A DNA stretch of 64,000 nucleotides from Mycolicibacterium moriokaense. GTDB taxonomy: Bacteria > Actinomycetota > Actinomycetes > Mycobacteriales > Mycobacteriaceae. The first letter of the stretch is position 1, and the number at the start of each line of letters is the position of its first letter. Below are positions 16,286-23,881 of the stretch, in pieces. The position numbers were made by a program, and so were the translations under genes. The notes beneath the pieces were generated by a model. That model was not told where the DNA came from and did no database searches. It worked only from the letters and a program-made list of their open reading frames with translations. The stretch covers positions 1-64,000 of the forward strand of contig NZ_QJJU01000024.1 of the NCBI RefSeq assembly GCF_003201655.1, written 5' to 3'.

Positions 16286-17087
16286 TGGTCAGCTCCTCTA
16301 GCTTCACCGGCCACAGTTCGGTGGCCGTCAGCACTCGACGCAGGTAGACGTGCGCGAGGCATTCCCACGTGTTGCCGATGCCGCCATGGACCTGGATCGA
16401 GGTTTCGCAGACAGTCAGTGCCGCACGCGCACAGTAGATCTTGGCCACCTTCCCCGCCTCGATCGCCTCAGCGAAAGGAAGTTCGTCGACCGCCCATGCG
16501 GCGTGGCGCAGCACGCTGATCGACCCCTCGATCAGGGCAAGGCCTTCTGCGAGCAGATGCCCGACGGCCTGATAAGAACCGATGGTCGCACCGTACTGTT
16601 CGCGAACCTTGGCGTACTCACAGGCCAGCGCATGCGTGCCGCGGGCGGCACCGACCAAGTCGGCGCAAGTTACGGTCAACGCCAGAGCACGCCAGCGTCC
16701 GACCTCGTCCTCGGAGAGCTCACCCAGCTCGGCTGGCGACTCAACCACTCCGACAACGCTTCTCGTCAGGTCGACGGACTCCCGCTCCTCGGTCGGCACG
16801 GATGGCTCGCGACCGAGCCCCCGCCTCAGGTCGTCGGCGAGTACCGGTCCGAGGAATGGCACGTCGACAAGGCCCCGCGCGAACTCCTCCACGACGATGG
16901 CCACCTCGACCCCGGACGCGCCGTCGGAGCGCAGCGTGCGAAACCCCGTGGCGTCGACGGCCTTCTCCAGCCTTGCGATCCGATTCGCGTCCTCGAGATC
17001 TGCGACCGAACAGGGCCCGAGATCGTCGGCCAGCTTGGCCGCGGCCTCTCGCAGCTGCCGCTGTTCACTGGTCAGACGGACGTCCAC
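16272..17087 (-). CDS. Acyl-CoA dehydrogenase, shorter partner subunit
   Basis: This 271-residue FadE-like protein is shorter than the usual 380 residues and lacks the clear FAD signatures of its neighbour. It retains the C-terminal helical domain, including a family-typical QVHGGIGNTWECLAHVYLRR. The GTG start has AAGGAG about 8 bases upstream. It overlaps the ligase gene before it by 16 bp and the larger dehydrogenase after it by 14 bp, so all three are co-translated. It probably completes a heteromeric dehydrogenase. Confidence 0.85.
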   Translation of the reverse strand: MDVRLTSEQRQLREAAAKLADDLGPCSVADLEDANRIARLEKAVDATGFRTLRSDGASGVEVAIVVEEFARGLVDVPFLGPVLADDLRRGLGREPSVPTEERESVDLTRSVVGVVESPAELGELSEDEVGRWRALALTVTCADLVGAARGTHALACEYAKVREQYGATIGSYQAVGHLLAEGLALIEGSISVLRHAAWAVDELPFAEAIEAGKVAKIYCARAALTVCETSIQVHGGIGNTWECLAHVYLRRVLTATELWPVKLEELTIGLS

Positions 17088-18469
17088 AGACGCTCCTTCA
17101 ACACTCTCCGCAACACCTTTCCCGATGGCAGCCGGGGTATTTCGTCGACGAACACCACCCGGTTGGGTCGCTTGTACGACGCCAACTGCTCCCCGACAAG
17201 TGCGACGAGCTCGTCGCCCTCAACCGGCCCGCACGTCTTGACTGCGGCGACGACGGCCTCTCCGCTCGCCGCGTCGGGTACCCCGAACACCGCGCAGTCT
17301 TCGACGGCGGCATGGCCGTGCAGAACGGCCTCGATTTCGGCGGGCGCGACCTGAAAGCCCCTCACCTTGATCATTTCCTTGGCGCGGTCCGTGATCCGTA
17401 GCCAGCCGTCGACGTCGAGGTAGCCCACGTCTCCCGTCCGGTACCAGCCTTCTGAAAATGCCTCGGCCGTAGCCGAACCCGGCAGGTAACCCGCCATCAC
17501 CGAATCCGAGCGCACCTGGATCTCGCCAACCGCACCTGGCGACAGCGGCTCACCGTCCTCCAGCGACACAATCCGCAGCCGAACCTCTGGCACCGGCCGT
17601 CCGACGGTGTCGAGCTGCGCGCCCTCGATCTCATTGCAGGCGATGACCACCAACTCGCTGGTCCCATACGCGGTCACCCATTTCACGCCCGTTCGCCGGG
17701 TGACGGCCTCGGCGACACTGGGCGTGACGGGCGTCGCGCACCACATGATGTAACGCAGCGACGACAGATCGTAGCTTTCCAGTTTCGGGTGGGCGGCCAG
17801 CGCCAAAGCGATTGGTGCGACGGCCATCTCGATCGTTATCCGGTCCGTCTCAATGTGGTGCAGCATAAGGTCGATGTCAAAGCGGCGGTGCAGCCGAATC
17901 CATGCGCCAGTTTCCAGCGCCATCACGATATTGAGCAACCCGAGGATGTGCGACGGCGGGGTCATGATCTGCATCCGGTCAGCCGACGACAGGTGTAGCG
18001 CGTCACGCCAGTGGCGCACGGCGGCGGCGAACGACCCGTGGGTGTGACGCACTGCTTTGGGCATGCCCGTCGTCCCCGAGCTGAACACGAACAGCGCATC
18101 GGACTCGGGTGAAGGGGATTCGAACGTCCGCTGCCCAGGGGTGATTGCCTCGTCGAGCGATAGCATCGGCATCGACTCGGCGAGCACCGAATGGTCGCCA
18201 ACCGCGTGCGACGGCGAGGTCAGCACGAGCGCGTTCTCGACCTCGGCCCGCTTCCACGCCGGGCTCAGCAAGACTGCCGACGCACCAAGCCGCCAGATCG
18301 CCAACAACGCGATCACGAACTCCGGCCGATTGGACGACATCAGCGCGACGCGTTCTCCTGGCCGCACGCCTCGGTGTTCGAGCACGGTCGCCATGCCACT
18401 GGCGAGGGCGTCGAGAGCCGGGAGTGTGTACTCCCGCTCCTCGAAAGCGAGCGCGACCTGCTCAGTCAT
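17072..18469 (-). CDS. Acyl-CoA synthetase (AMP-forming ligase)
   Basis: This 465-residue ANL-superfamily enzyme has the phosphate-binding SSGTTGMPKAVRHTHG, the YRTGDVGYLD adenylation motif, GFQVAPAEIEAVL and a C-terminal PSGKVLRR lysine. It should activate a carboxylic acid to its CoA thioester at the entry of the pathway. It is the first gene of the ligase-dehydrogenase-dehydrogenase-crotonase operon. That operon is divergent from ferredoxin across operator copy 2. It is shorter than typical FadD proteins (500 or more) but all core motifs are present. Confidence 0.9.
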   Translation of the reverse strand: MTEQVALAFEEREYTLPALDALASGMATVLEHRGVRPGERVALMSSNRPEFVIALLAIWRLGASAVLLSPAWKRAEVENALVLTSPSHAVGDHSVLAESMPMLSLDEAITPGQRTFESPSPESDALFVFSSGTTGMPKAVRHTHGSFAAAVRHWRDALHLSSADRMQIMTPPSHILGLLNIVMALETGAWIRLHRRFDIDLMLHHIETDRITIEMAVAPIALALAAHPKLESYDLSSLRYIMWCATPVTPSVAEAVTRRTGVKWVTAYGTSELVVIACNEIEGAQLDTVGRPVPEVRLRIVSLEDGEPLSPGAVGEIQVRSDSVMAGYLPGSATAEAFSEGWYRTGDVGYLDVDGWLRITDRAKEMIKVRGFQVAPAEIEAVLHGHAAVEDCAVFGVPDAASGEAVVAAVKTCGPVEGDELVALVGEQLASYKRPNRVVFVDEIPRLPSGKVLRRVLKERLWTSV

Positions 18470-18533
18470 GCCAGATCACCTGCCCCCTAAACCCTCGGTT
18501 GCGGAACCTTCGGAGAACACCCTATCCTATAAC

Positions 18534-18548
18534 GAGAATTGTATTCTC
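18534..18548. promoter_or_regulatory. GAGAAT-N3-ATTCTC operator, copy 2
   Basis: GAGAATTGTATTCTC has the same arms and spacer length as the copy at 12736. It lies between the divergent acyl-CoA ligase operon and the ferredoxin gene. This repetition supports one shared regulator for the island. Confidence 0.7.
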
Positions 18549-18584
18549 ATAAATGCAGAATCTCAAAGCACGAGGAGACGCCGG

Positions 18585-18905
18585 GTGACGAGCCACGAGG
18601 CCCAGTCGACCGTTGCGGACGGCCGCGACGGCATCGAGGGGACCGTGACGATTCTCCTCGACCGAAAAAAGGCTTCGGTCCCTCGCGTCCAGAACGAGAC
18701 ACTGCTGGAGAGCGCCAGGCGAGCGGGCCTGTCCCCGCCGTTCAGTTGCGAGGCGGGCAACTGCGGCACCTGCATTGCCCGACTGACGGAAGGCCGCGCA
18801 ACCATGCGTGTCAACGACGCACTTGACGACGATGAAGTGGCCGAGGGATACATCCTCACCTGTCAGGGCGTTCCGGAGACGTCGGTAACGGTCGAATACG
18901 AGTGA
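18585..18905 (+). CDS. 2Fe-2S ferredoxin (plant type)
   Basis: This 106-residue protein has the cluster motif CEAGNCGTC (C-x4-C-x2-C) and a later cysteine in ILTCQG, the four ligands of a plant-type [2Fe-2S] cluster. The GTG start has GAGGAG 7 bases upstream; the longer open frame lies over the divergent ligase gene and is rejected. It probably carries electrons to an oxygenase or reductase of this pathway, but no obvious oxygenase is in the island except the LLM protein. Its 3' end overlaps the convergent CoA-transferase gene by 50 bp. Confidence 0.88.
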   Translation: MTSHEAQSTVADGRDGIEGTVTILLDRKKASVPRVQNETLLESARRAGLSPPFSCEAGNCGTCIARLTEGRATMRVNDALDDDEVAEGYILTCQGVPETSVTVEYE

Positions 18906-19935
18906 GCCCGTGCTCGTCTAGCGCCGGCGCCGGTCGGTAGTCCGGTTCATACCCGGCGATGCGGATGGGGCTGCCAACGAGGCGGAAATCGCCTGCGGTG
19001 ACGACCATTTCCGGCGTGGCCTCCAGCGCTTCCGGCAGCGTTCGGACAGCCGCCACCGGTATGCCGAGAGGCCGCAGTCGTGTCTCCCAACTCGCGGCGG
19101 TGTCGGCAGCGAGGGCAGCGGTAACGACCGCGAGCACTTCCTCGCGGTTCGCCGAGCGCTCTGCCATCGTCGGAAAGCCTTCGATCCCTGCCTCGGCGGC
19201 GAAGGATTTCCAGAAGGCGTCGTGGGTGATGAACAACGCCAAGACGCCGTCGGCCGTCGAGAAGAGCTGCGCAGGAACGTAATACGAATGCGCGCCGAAC
19301 GGGTACCGTTGCGGTGCCGCGCCGTCGTTGAGGTACGCCGACGCCCGGTAGTTCAGCTGGGACAGCATGACGTCCCGCAGCGACACATCCACCTGGCCGC
19401 CCCGACCCGAGACGATCTGCGCGAGCAGGCCGAGAGCCGCGGCAAGCCCTGTCGAGTTGTCGGCGGACGAGTACCCCGGCAGCGTGGGAGGCCCGGACGG
19501 ATCGCCAGTCATCGCAGCCACACCCGTCGCCGCTTGGATGACGTAGTCGAAAGCGGGATCGTCGCCGCCGTCCAACCCGAAACCCGTCATCGCAACACAA
19601 ACGATGCGTTCGTTGAACTTTCGCAATGCCTCGTAGGTGAGTCCGAGTCGCTTGATCGCCGACGGCTTCATGTTCACCAGCAGCGCATGCGAATTCGCGA
19701 CGAGTTCGCCCAATCGCTCGCGCCCGGCATCTGAGCGCAGATCCAGACACACACTCTGCTTGTTGCGGTTGAGGCTGGCGAAGTAGCTGTCGCCGACCTG
19801 CCGCGAGATCTCCCCGCCCGGCGGCTCGATCTTGATGACTTCTGCGCCGAGGTCGGCCAGCAGCATCGTGGCGTACGGACCGGCCAGCATCACGCCGACT
19901 TCGAGAATGCGGATCCCCGCGAGGGGCCCGCTCAT
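18856..19935 (-). CDS. CaiB/BaiF family (class III) CoA-transferase
   Basis: This 359-residue protein has the N-terminal GIRILEVGVMLAGPYATMLLADLGAEVIKIE of family III, with the probable catalytic Asp in SSADNSTGL. These enzymes move CoA between carboxylates such as succinyl or acyl donors and acceptors. It is somewhat shorter than the typical 380-400 residues. It follows the LLM gene with a 4-bp ATGA overlap and ends inside the convergent ferredoxin gene. Together with the ligase it gives two routes for CoA activation. Confidence 0.88.
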   Translation of the reverse strand: MSGPLAGIRILEVGVMLAGPYATMLLADLGAEVIKIEPPGGEISRQVGDSYFASLNRNKQSVCLDLRSDAGRERLGELVANSHALLVNMKPSAIKRLGLTYEALRKFNERIVCVAMTGFGLDGGDDPAFDYVIQAATGVAAMTGDPSGPPTLPGYSSADNSTGLAAALGLLAQIVSGRGGQVDVSLRDVMLSQLNYRASAYLNDGAAPQRYPFGAHSYYVPAQLFSTADGVLALFITHDAFWKSFAAEAGIEGFPTMAERSANREEVLAVVTAALAADTAASWETRLRPLGIPVAAVRTLPEALEATPEMVVTAGDFRLVGSPIRIAGYEPDYRPAPALDEHGLTRIRPLPTSPERPDR

Positions 19936-20888
19936 CGCACCTCCGCCACCAACTGCGAAACGACGTCGCGCGTCCGGTATTTGGATGCGATCAGCTCGTC
20001 GCGCGTCTCGCCGATGGGGAGCAGACGTACCGACAGATCCGTGACACCGGCATCGGCGAACTTCTTGAACCGCGCCAGTATCGCCTCCTCGTCGCCGGCC
20101 GCCGTCAAGTCGCCGACGTCGCGCGCGTCACCGCGATCGAGCAGCTTCTGGTAGTTGGGCGACGTCTCGGCTTCGGCCAGGATGCGGTTGGCGCGGTCCT
20201 TCGCGGCGTCGATCTCGGAGTTGGCGCATAGACATACCGGAATGCCCGCGACGATGCGCGGTGCCAGGCGGCCCGCGTTGTCGGCGGCCTTGGTGATCCG
20301 CGGTGCGATGTGGTCTCCAATTGCGCGCTCGTCGGCCATCCACAGCACCGTCCCGTCGGCGAGTTCGCCTGCAATCTGCAGCATTACCGGCCCGAGCGCG
20401 GCCACCAGCACCGGCATCGGCGGATCAGCACCGAGGACAGTCGGGTTGTGCACGGTGAACGACTCGTTCTCCACATCTACCTCGCCGGGCCCGGCCAGCG
20501 CGGTGTTGAGCACCTCGAGGTAGTCGCGGGTATAGGAGGCGGGCTTCTCGTACGGGATGCCCAGCATGTCGCGCACGATCCAGTGATGCGACGGCCCGAC
20601 GCCAAGCGCCAGCCGTCCGCCGACGCCCGCTTGGACCGACAGGGCCTGACGCGCCAACGCGATCGGATGCTGCGCCTGCAGTGGCACGACGGCGGTGCCG
20701 AGCTCGATGCGCGACGTGCGTGCGCCCATCAGCGCCACCATGGTGAGGCAGTCGAAGTCGTTGGGGACCTGGGGCATCCACGCGGTGTCGAATCCAGCGG
20801 CCTCCGCCCACTCGATGTCCTCGAGCAGCTTCTTGACCTTGCGGGCCATGTCACCGCGCTCGGCCCCGATCATCACGCCAAGGCGCAT
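19932..20888 (-). CDS. LLM-class (probably F420-dependent) oxidoreductase
   Basis: This 318-residue protein is a luciferase-like TIM-barrel enzyme; it begins with MRLGVMIGAE and has WAEAAGFDTAWMPQV, RIELGTAVVPLQAQHP and GVGPSHHWIV. Mycobacterial members mostly use coenzyme F420, though FMN cannot be excluded. It follows the B12-binding subunit by 1 bp and overlaps the CoA-transferase gene by 4 bp, so it belongs to the mutase operon. It may reduce or oxidise an acyl-CoA or keto intermediate. Confidence 0.85.
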   Translation of the reverse strand: MRLGVMIGAERGDMARKVKKLLEDIEWAEAAGFDTAWMPQVPNDFDCLTMVALMGARTSRIELGTAVVPLQAQHPIALARQALSVQAGVGGRLALGVGPSHHWIVRDMLGIPYEKPASYTRDYLEVLNTALAGPGEVDVENESFTVHNPTVLGADPPMPVLVAALGPVMLQIAGELADGTVLWMADERAIGDHIAPRITKAADNAGRLAPRIVAGIPVCLCANSEIDAAKDRANRILAEAETSPNYQKLLDRGDARDVGDLTAAGDEEAILARFKKFADAGVTDLSVRLLPIGETRDELIASKYRTRDVVSQLVAEVR

Positions 20889-20889
20889 C

Positions 20890-21288
20890 TCAGTCCACCT
20901 TCTCGGACGTCAGCTTGCGCACCTCTTGGACAAGGACGTCCAACGGTGTGCCCGTGGGAAAGACAGCTGCCGCACCGGCCTCCAGCAGCTTGGGGACGTC
21001 GGCCTGTGGGATGGTACCGCCGACGACAACCGCAATATCGCCGGCGTCGGCCGCCCGCAGCGCATCGACGGTGCGAGACGTCAGGGCCACATGCGCGCCG
21101 GATAGGATTGAAAGCCCCACCAGCGCAACGTCTTCCTGCAGCGCAATCGACACGATATCTTCGATGCGCTGCCGGATTCCGGTGTAGATCACCTCGAAAC
21201 CCGCGTCGCGCAGCGTGCGGGCGACGATCTTGGCGCCGCGGTCGTGGCCGTCGAGACCGGGCTTAGCGACGAGAACACGGGTGGCCAT
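20890..21288 (-). CDS. Cobalamin-binding small subunit of acyl-CoA mutase
   Basis: This 132-residue protein is a stand-alone B12-binding domain. It has the base-off signature GLDGHDRG (DxHxxG), the GLSIL serine segment and the late GGTIP glycine pair. Its histidine replaces the dimethylbenzimidazole ligand of adenosylcobalamin. The ATG overlaps the stop of the large mutase subunit. Separate large and small subunits are typical of isobutyryl-, 2-hydroxyisobutyryl- and some ethylmalonyl-type or novel mutases, whereas mycobacterial MutA/MutB carry the domain on long chains. Confidence 0.92.
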   Translation of the reverse strand: MATRVLVAKPGLDGHDRGAKIVARTLRDAGFEVIYTGIRQRIEDIVSIALQEDVALVGLSILSGAHVALTSRTVDALRAADAGDIAVVVGGTIPQADVPKLLEAGAAAVFPTGTPLDVLVQEVRKLTSEKVD

Positions 21289-22865
21289 CAGAACACCACC
21301 GGCTGTTGGAACTCGCCCCACACCGCTTTGAGCGCAGAAACCATTTCGCCGACAGTGCAGTAGGCGTTGGCGCAGTCGATCAACTTGTGCATCAGGTTGT
21401 CGGTCCCCTCCGCCGCGCTCGCCAGCGCCGCGAGACTGGCCGCAACGGCTGCGGGATCCCGCTCCGCCTTGACCTTGGACAGTCGCTTCAGTTGGAGGTC
21501 GCGGCCCTCGGCATCCAGTTCATACGTGTCGATATCGGGTGGCGGCTCGTCGGCGACGAACCTGTTAACGCCAACCACCGGACGTTCGCCCGATTCGATC
21601 TCTTGGTGGATCTTGAACGCTTCGTCGGCGATCAGGCCCTGCAGGTATCCGTCTTCGATGGATCGCACCATGCCGCCGTGCTTTTCGAGGTCGTCCATGA
21701 TCTCGATGATCTTGGCTTCGGTGGCGTCGGTGAGCGCCTCGACGAAATAGGACCCACCCAGCGGATCGGCGACCTTCGTAACGCCGGTCTCGTAGGCGAG
21801 GATCTGCTGGGTGCGCAACGCCAGCGTCGCGGACTCCTCACTGGGCAGCGCGAACGGCTCGTCCCAGGCGGCGGTGAACATCGACTGCACACCGCCCAAA
21901 ACGGCGGCCATGGCCTCGTAGGCCACGCGGACGAGGTTGTTCTGGGCCTGCGGCGCGTACAGCGAGGCGCCGCCTGCGACACAGCCGAAGCGGAACATCG
22001 ATGCCTTGTCCGTTGAGGCGCCGTAGCGTTCGCGAACGATCGTCGCCCACCGCCGCCGGCCTGCCCGGTACTTGGCGATCTCCTCGAAGAAGTCGCCGTG
22101 GGTGTAGAAGAAGAACGAGATCTGCGGCGCGAACTGGTCGATGGTCATCCTGCCGCGCTCGACAACGGTGTCGCAGTACGTGACGCCGTCGGCGAGCGTG
22201 AAGGCCATCTCCTGAACGGCGTTCGCGCCTGCGTCGCGGAAGTGCGCACCGGCGACGGAGATCGCATTGAACCTGGGCACCTCGGCCGCGCAGAACTCGA
22301 TGGTGTCGGCGATCAACCGCAGCGACGGCTCCGGCGGCCAAATCCAAGTGCCACGCGAGGCATACTCCTTGAGGATGTCGTTCTGAATGGTCCCGGTGAG
22401 CTTGGCCCGCGGCACACCCTTCTTCTCCGCCGCGGCCACATAGAACGCCAGCAGTATCGCGGCCGTGCCGTTGATGGTGAAGCTGGTGCTGATCTTGTCC
22501 AGGGGGATGCCGTCGAACAGAATCTCGGCGTCGGCCAGTGTGTCGACCGCGACCCCGACCCGGCCGACTTCCTCGCCGTACTCCGCATCGTCGGAGTCGT
22601 AGCCGCACTGGGTGGGCAGATCCAGCGCCACGGACAACCCGGTCCCGCCCTGATCGAGCAGGTAGCGGTAACGGCGGTTTGACTCCTCGGCCGTGCCGAA
22701 ACCCGAGTACTGGCGAAACGTCCAGGTTTTGCCGCGATACCCGCTCGCGAAGTTACCTCGGGTGAACGGGTACTCGCCGGGCGCGGCAGGGTCGCCGACG
22801 CGATCGGCCGGTCCGTAGACGGGCTCGAGCGGGATGCCGGAGGGGGTCTGTACAGGCTCGGTCAT
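21288..22865 (-). CDS. Acyl-CoA mutase large subunit (B12-dependent, methylmalonyl-CoA mutase family)
   Basis: This 525-residue TIM-barrel catalytic subunit rearranges the carbon skeleton of an acyl-CoA by adenosyl-radical chemistry. By-eye alignment to propionibacterial methylmalonyl-CoA mutase places Tyr53 (RQYSGF) and Arg171 (SRGTWIWP) at the pair that holds the methylmalonyl carboxylate, with the same 118-residue separation. His208 keeps the catalytic histidine, but the residue before it is Ala207 (GAH) where I recall Tyr (GYH). A carboxylated but different or bulkier substrate is thus plausible. The start at 22865 replaces an upstream in-frame ATG lying in the promoter. It leads the mutase/B12/LLM/CoA-transferase operon. 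Confidence 0.9.
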   Translation of the reverse strand: MTEPVQTPSGIPLEPVYGPADRVGDPAAPGEYPFTRGNFASGYRGKTWTFRQYSGFGTAEESNRRYRYLLDQGGTGLSVALDLPTQCGYDSDDAEYGEEVGRVGVAVDTLADAEILFDGIPLDKISTSFTINGTAAILLAFYVAAAEKKGVPRAKLTGTIQNDILKEYASRGTWIWPPEPSLRLIADTIEFCAAEVPRFNAISVAGAHFRDAGANAVQEMAFTLADGVTYCDTVVERGRMTIDQFAPQISFFFYTHGDFFEEIAKYRAGRRRWATIVRERYGASTDKASMFRFGCVAGGASLYAPQAQNNLVRVAYEAMAAVLGGVQSMFTAAWDEPFALPSEESATLALRTQQILAYETGVTKVADPLGGSYFVEALTDATEAKIIEIMDDLEKHGGMVRSIEDGYLQGLIADEAFKIHQEIESGERPVVGVNRFVADEPPPDIDTYELDAEGRDLQLKRLSKVKAERDPAAVAASLAALASAAEGTDNLMHKLIDCANAYCTVGEMVSALKAVWGEFQQPVVF

Positions 22866-22891
22866 CACTGGATAACGTACTTGCAAAAAAT

Positions 22892-23015
22892 GAGAATGCC
22901 AATACCGCATACCGGAAACATGCACCAGGACACGGGCGCCTGTGCGTCATTGCAGCGACCGAAGGCCCGGTACACAGCGAATATGGCACTCGCGTAAAAT
23001 GAGAATGGCACTACC
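22892..23015. promoter_or_regulatory. Two half-conserved GAGAAT motifs in the mutase/SDR divergent promoter
   Basis: GAGAATGCCAATACC (22892-22906) and GAGAATGGCACTACC (23001-23015) match each other at 13 of 15 bases. They keep the left arm of the operators at 12736 and 18534 but not the right arm. They flank the middle of the 179-bp gap between the mutase operon and the HSDL2-like SDR operon, one near each gene. They may be weaker sites of the same regulator. Confidence 0.5.
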
Positions 23016-23044
23016 ATCAACGGGCAGCGCACCCGAGGAGGCCC

Positions 23045-23881
23045 ATGTCCACGTTCACTGACCGCACGCTCGTCGTCTCGGGCGGCAGCCGGGGCATCGG
23101 GCTGGCAATAGCGCTTGGCGCCGCCAGCCACGGCGCGAACGTCGTGCTACTGGCCAAGACCGCAGAGCCGCATCCCAAGCTGCCAGGCACCGTGCACACC
23201 GCCGTCGCCGACGTCGAAGCCGCGGGAGGCAAGGGCGTCGCGGTGGTCGGTGACGTACGCAAGGAAGAGGACGTCCAGCGCGCCGTTGACACCGCGGTCG
23301 AGCACTTTGGCGGCATCGACATCGTGATCAACAACGCCAGCGCCATCGCGACCGAACCGACCGAGGACCTGTCGGCCAAGAAGTTCGATCTGATGATGGA
23401 CATCAACGTCCGCGGCACGTTCCTGCTGACGAAGGCCGCCCTGCCGCACCTGCGAAAGTCGGCGAACGCGCACGTGGTGACCCTGGCGCCGCCGCTGAAC
23501 TTGAATCCGCACTGGCTGGGCGCCCACCCGTCGTACACGCTGTCCAAATATGGGATGACGCTGTTGTCGCTGGGTTGGGCCGAAGAGTTCCGCCAGGAAC
23601 GGGGTGGGGCAGGTATCGGCTTCTCCTGTCTGTGGCCCGAGACGTACATCGCCACAGCCGCGGTGACCAATCTCGCCGACGGAGACAAGATGGCCGCTCG
23701 ATCGCGCAGCCCCCAGATCATGGCCGACGCGGCGGTCGAGATTTTGTCGCGTCCCCCCGCGGATGTGAACGGCAAATGCTTCGTCGACTCAGCAGTGCTG
23801 GGCGAAACCGGTGTTACTGACCTGTCCCGCTACGGCGGCGGCAACGATCCCATCCTTGATATCTTCGTCGACAAGCTATGA
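23045..23881 (+). CDS. SDR family oxidoreductase (HSDL2-like)
   Basis: This 278-residue SDR has GGSRGIG, an extended loop after beta-2 (AKTAEPHPKLPGTVHTAVADV) and YTLSKYGM for the catalytic Tyr/Lys, all typical of HSDL2-type dehydrogenases, which are usually tied to fatty-acid or isoprenoid acid metabolism. GAGGAGGCCC precedes the ATG. It opens a three-gene plus-strand operon with a ligase and a small unknown protein, divergent from the mutase operon. Confidence 0.88.
   Translation: MSTFTDRTLVVSGGSRGIGLAIALGAASHGANVVLLAKTAEPHPKLPGTVHTAVADVEAAGGKGVAVVGDVRKEEDVQRAVDTAVEHFGGIDIVINNASAIATEPTEDLSAKKFDLMMDINVRGTFLLTKAALPHLRKSANAHVVTLAPPLNLNPHWLGAHPSYTLSKYGMTLLSLGWAEEFRQERGGAGIGFSCLWPETYIATAAVTNLADGDKMAARSRSPQIMADAAVEILSRPPADVNGKCFVDSAVLGETGVTDLSRYGGGNDPILDIFVDKL

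Noticed and set aside
18057..18584. N-terminal extension of the ferredoxin frame by 176 codons.
   Set aside because: The extension runs antisense to the ligase gene and through operator copy 2; the GTG at 18585 has a strong ribosome site and gives the normal ferredoxin length.
21288..22865. Naming the mutase isobutyryl-CoA or 2-hydroxyisobutyryl-CoA mutase because of its separate B12 subunit.
   Set aside because: The active-site pair reads Tyr and Arg as in methylmalonyl-CoA mutase, not Phe/Gln or Ile/Gln, so those names would be unsupported.
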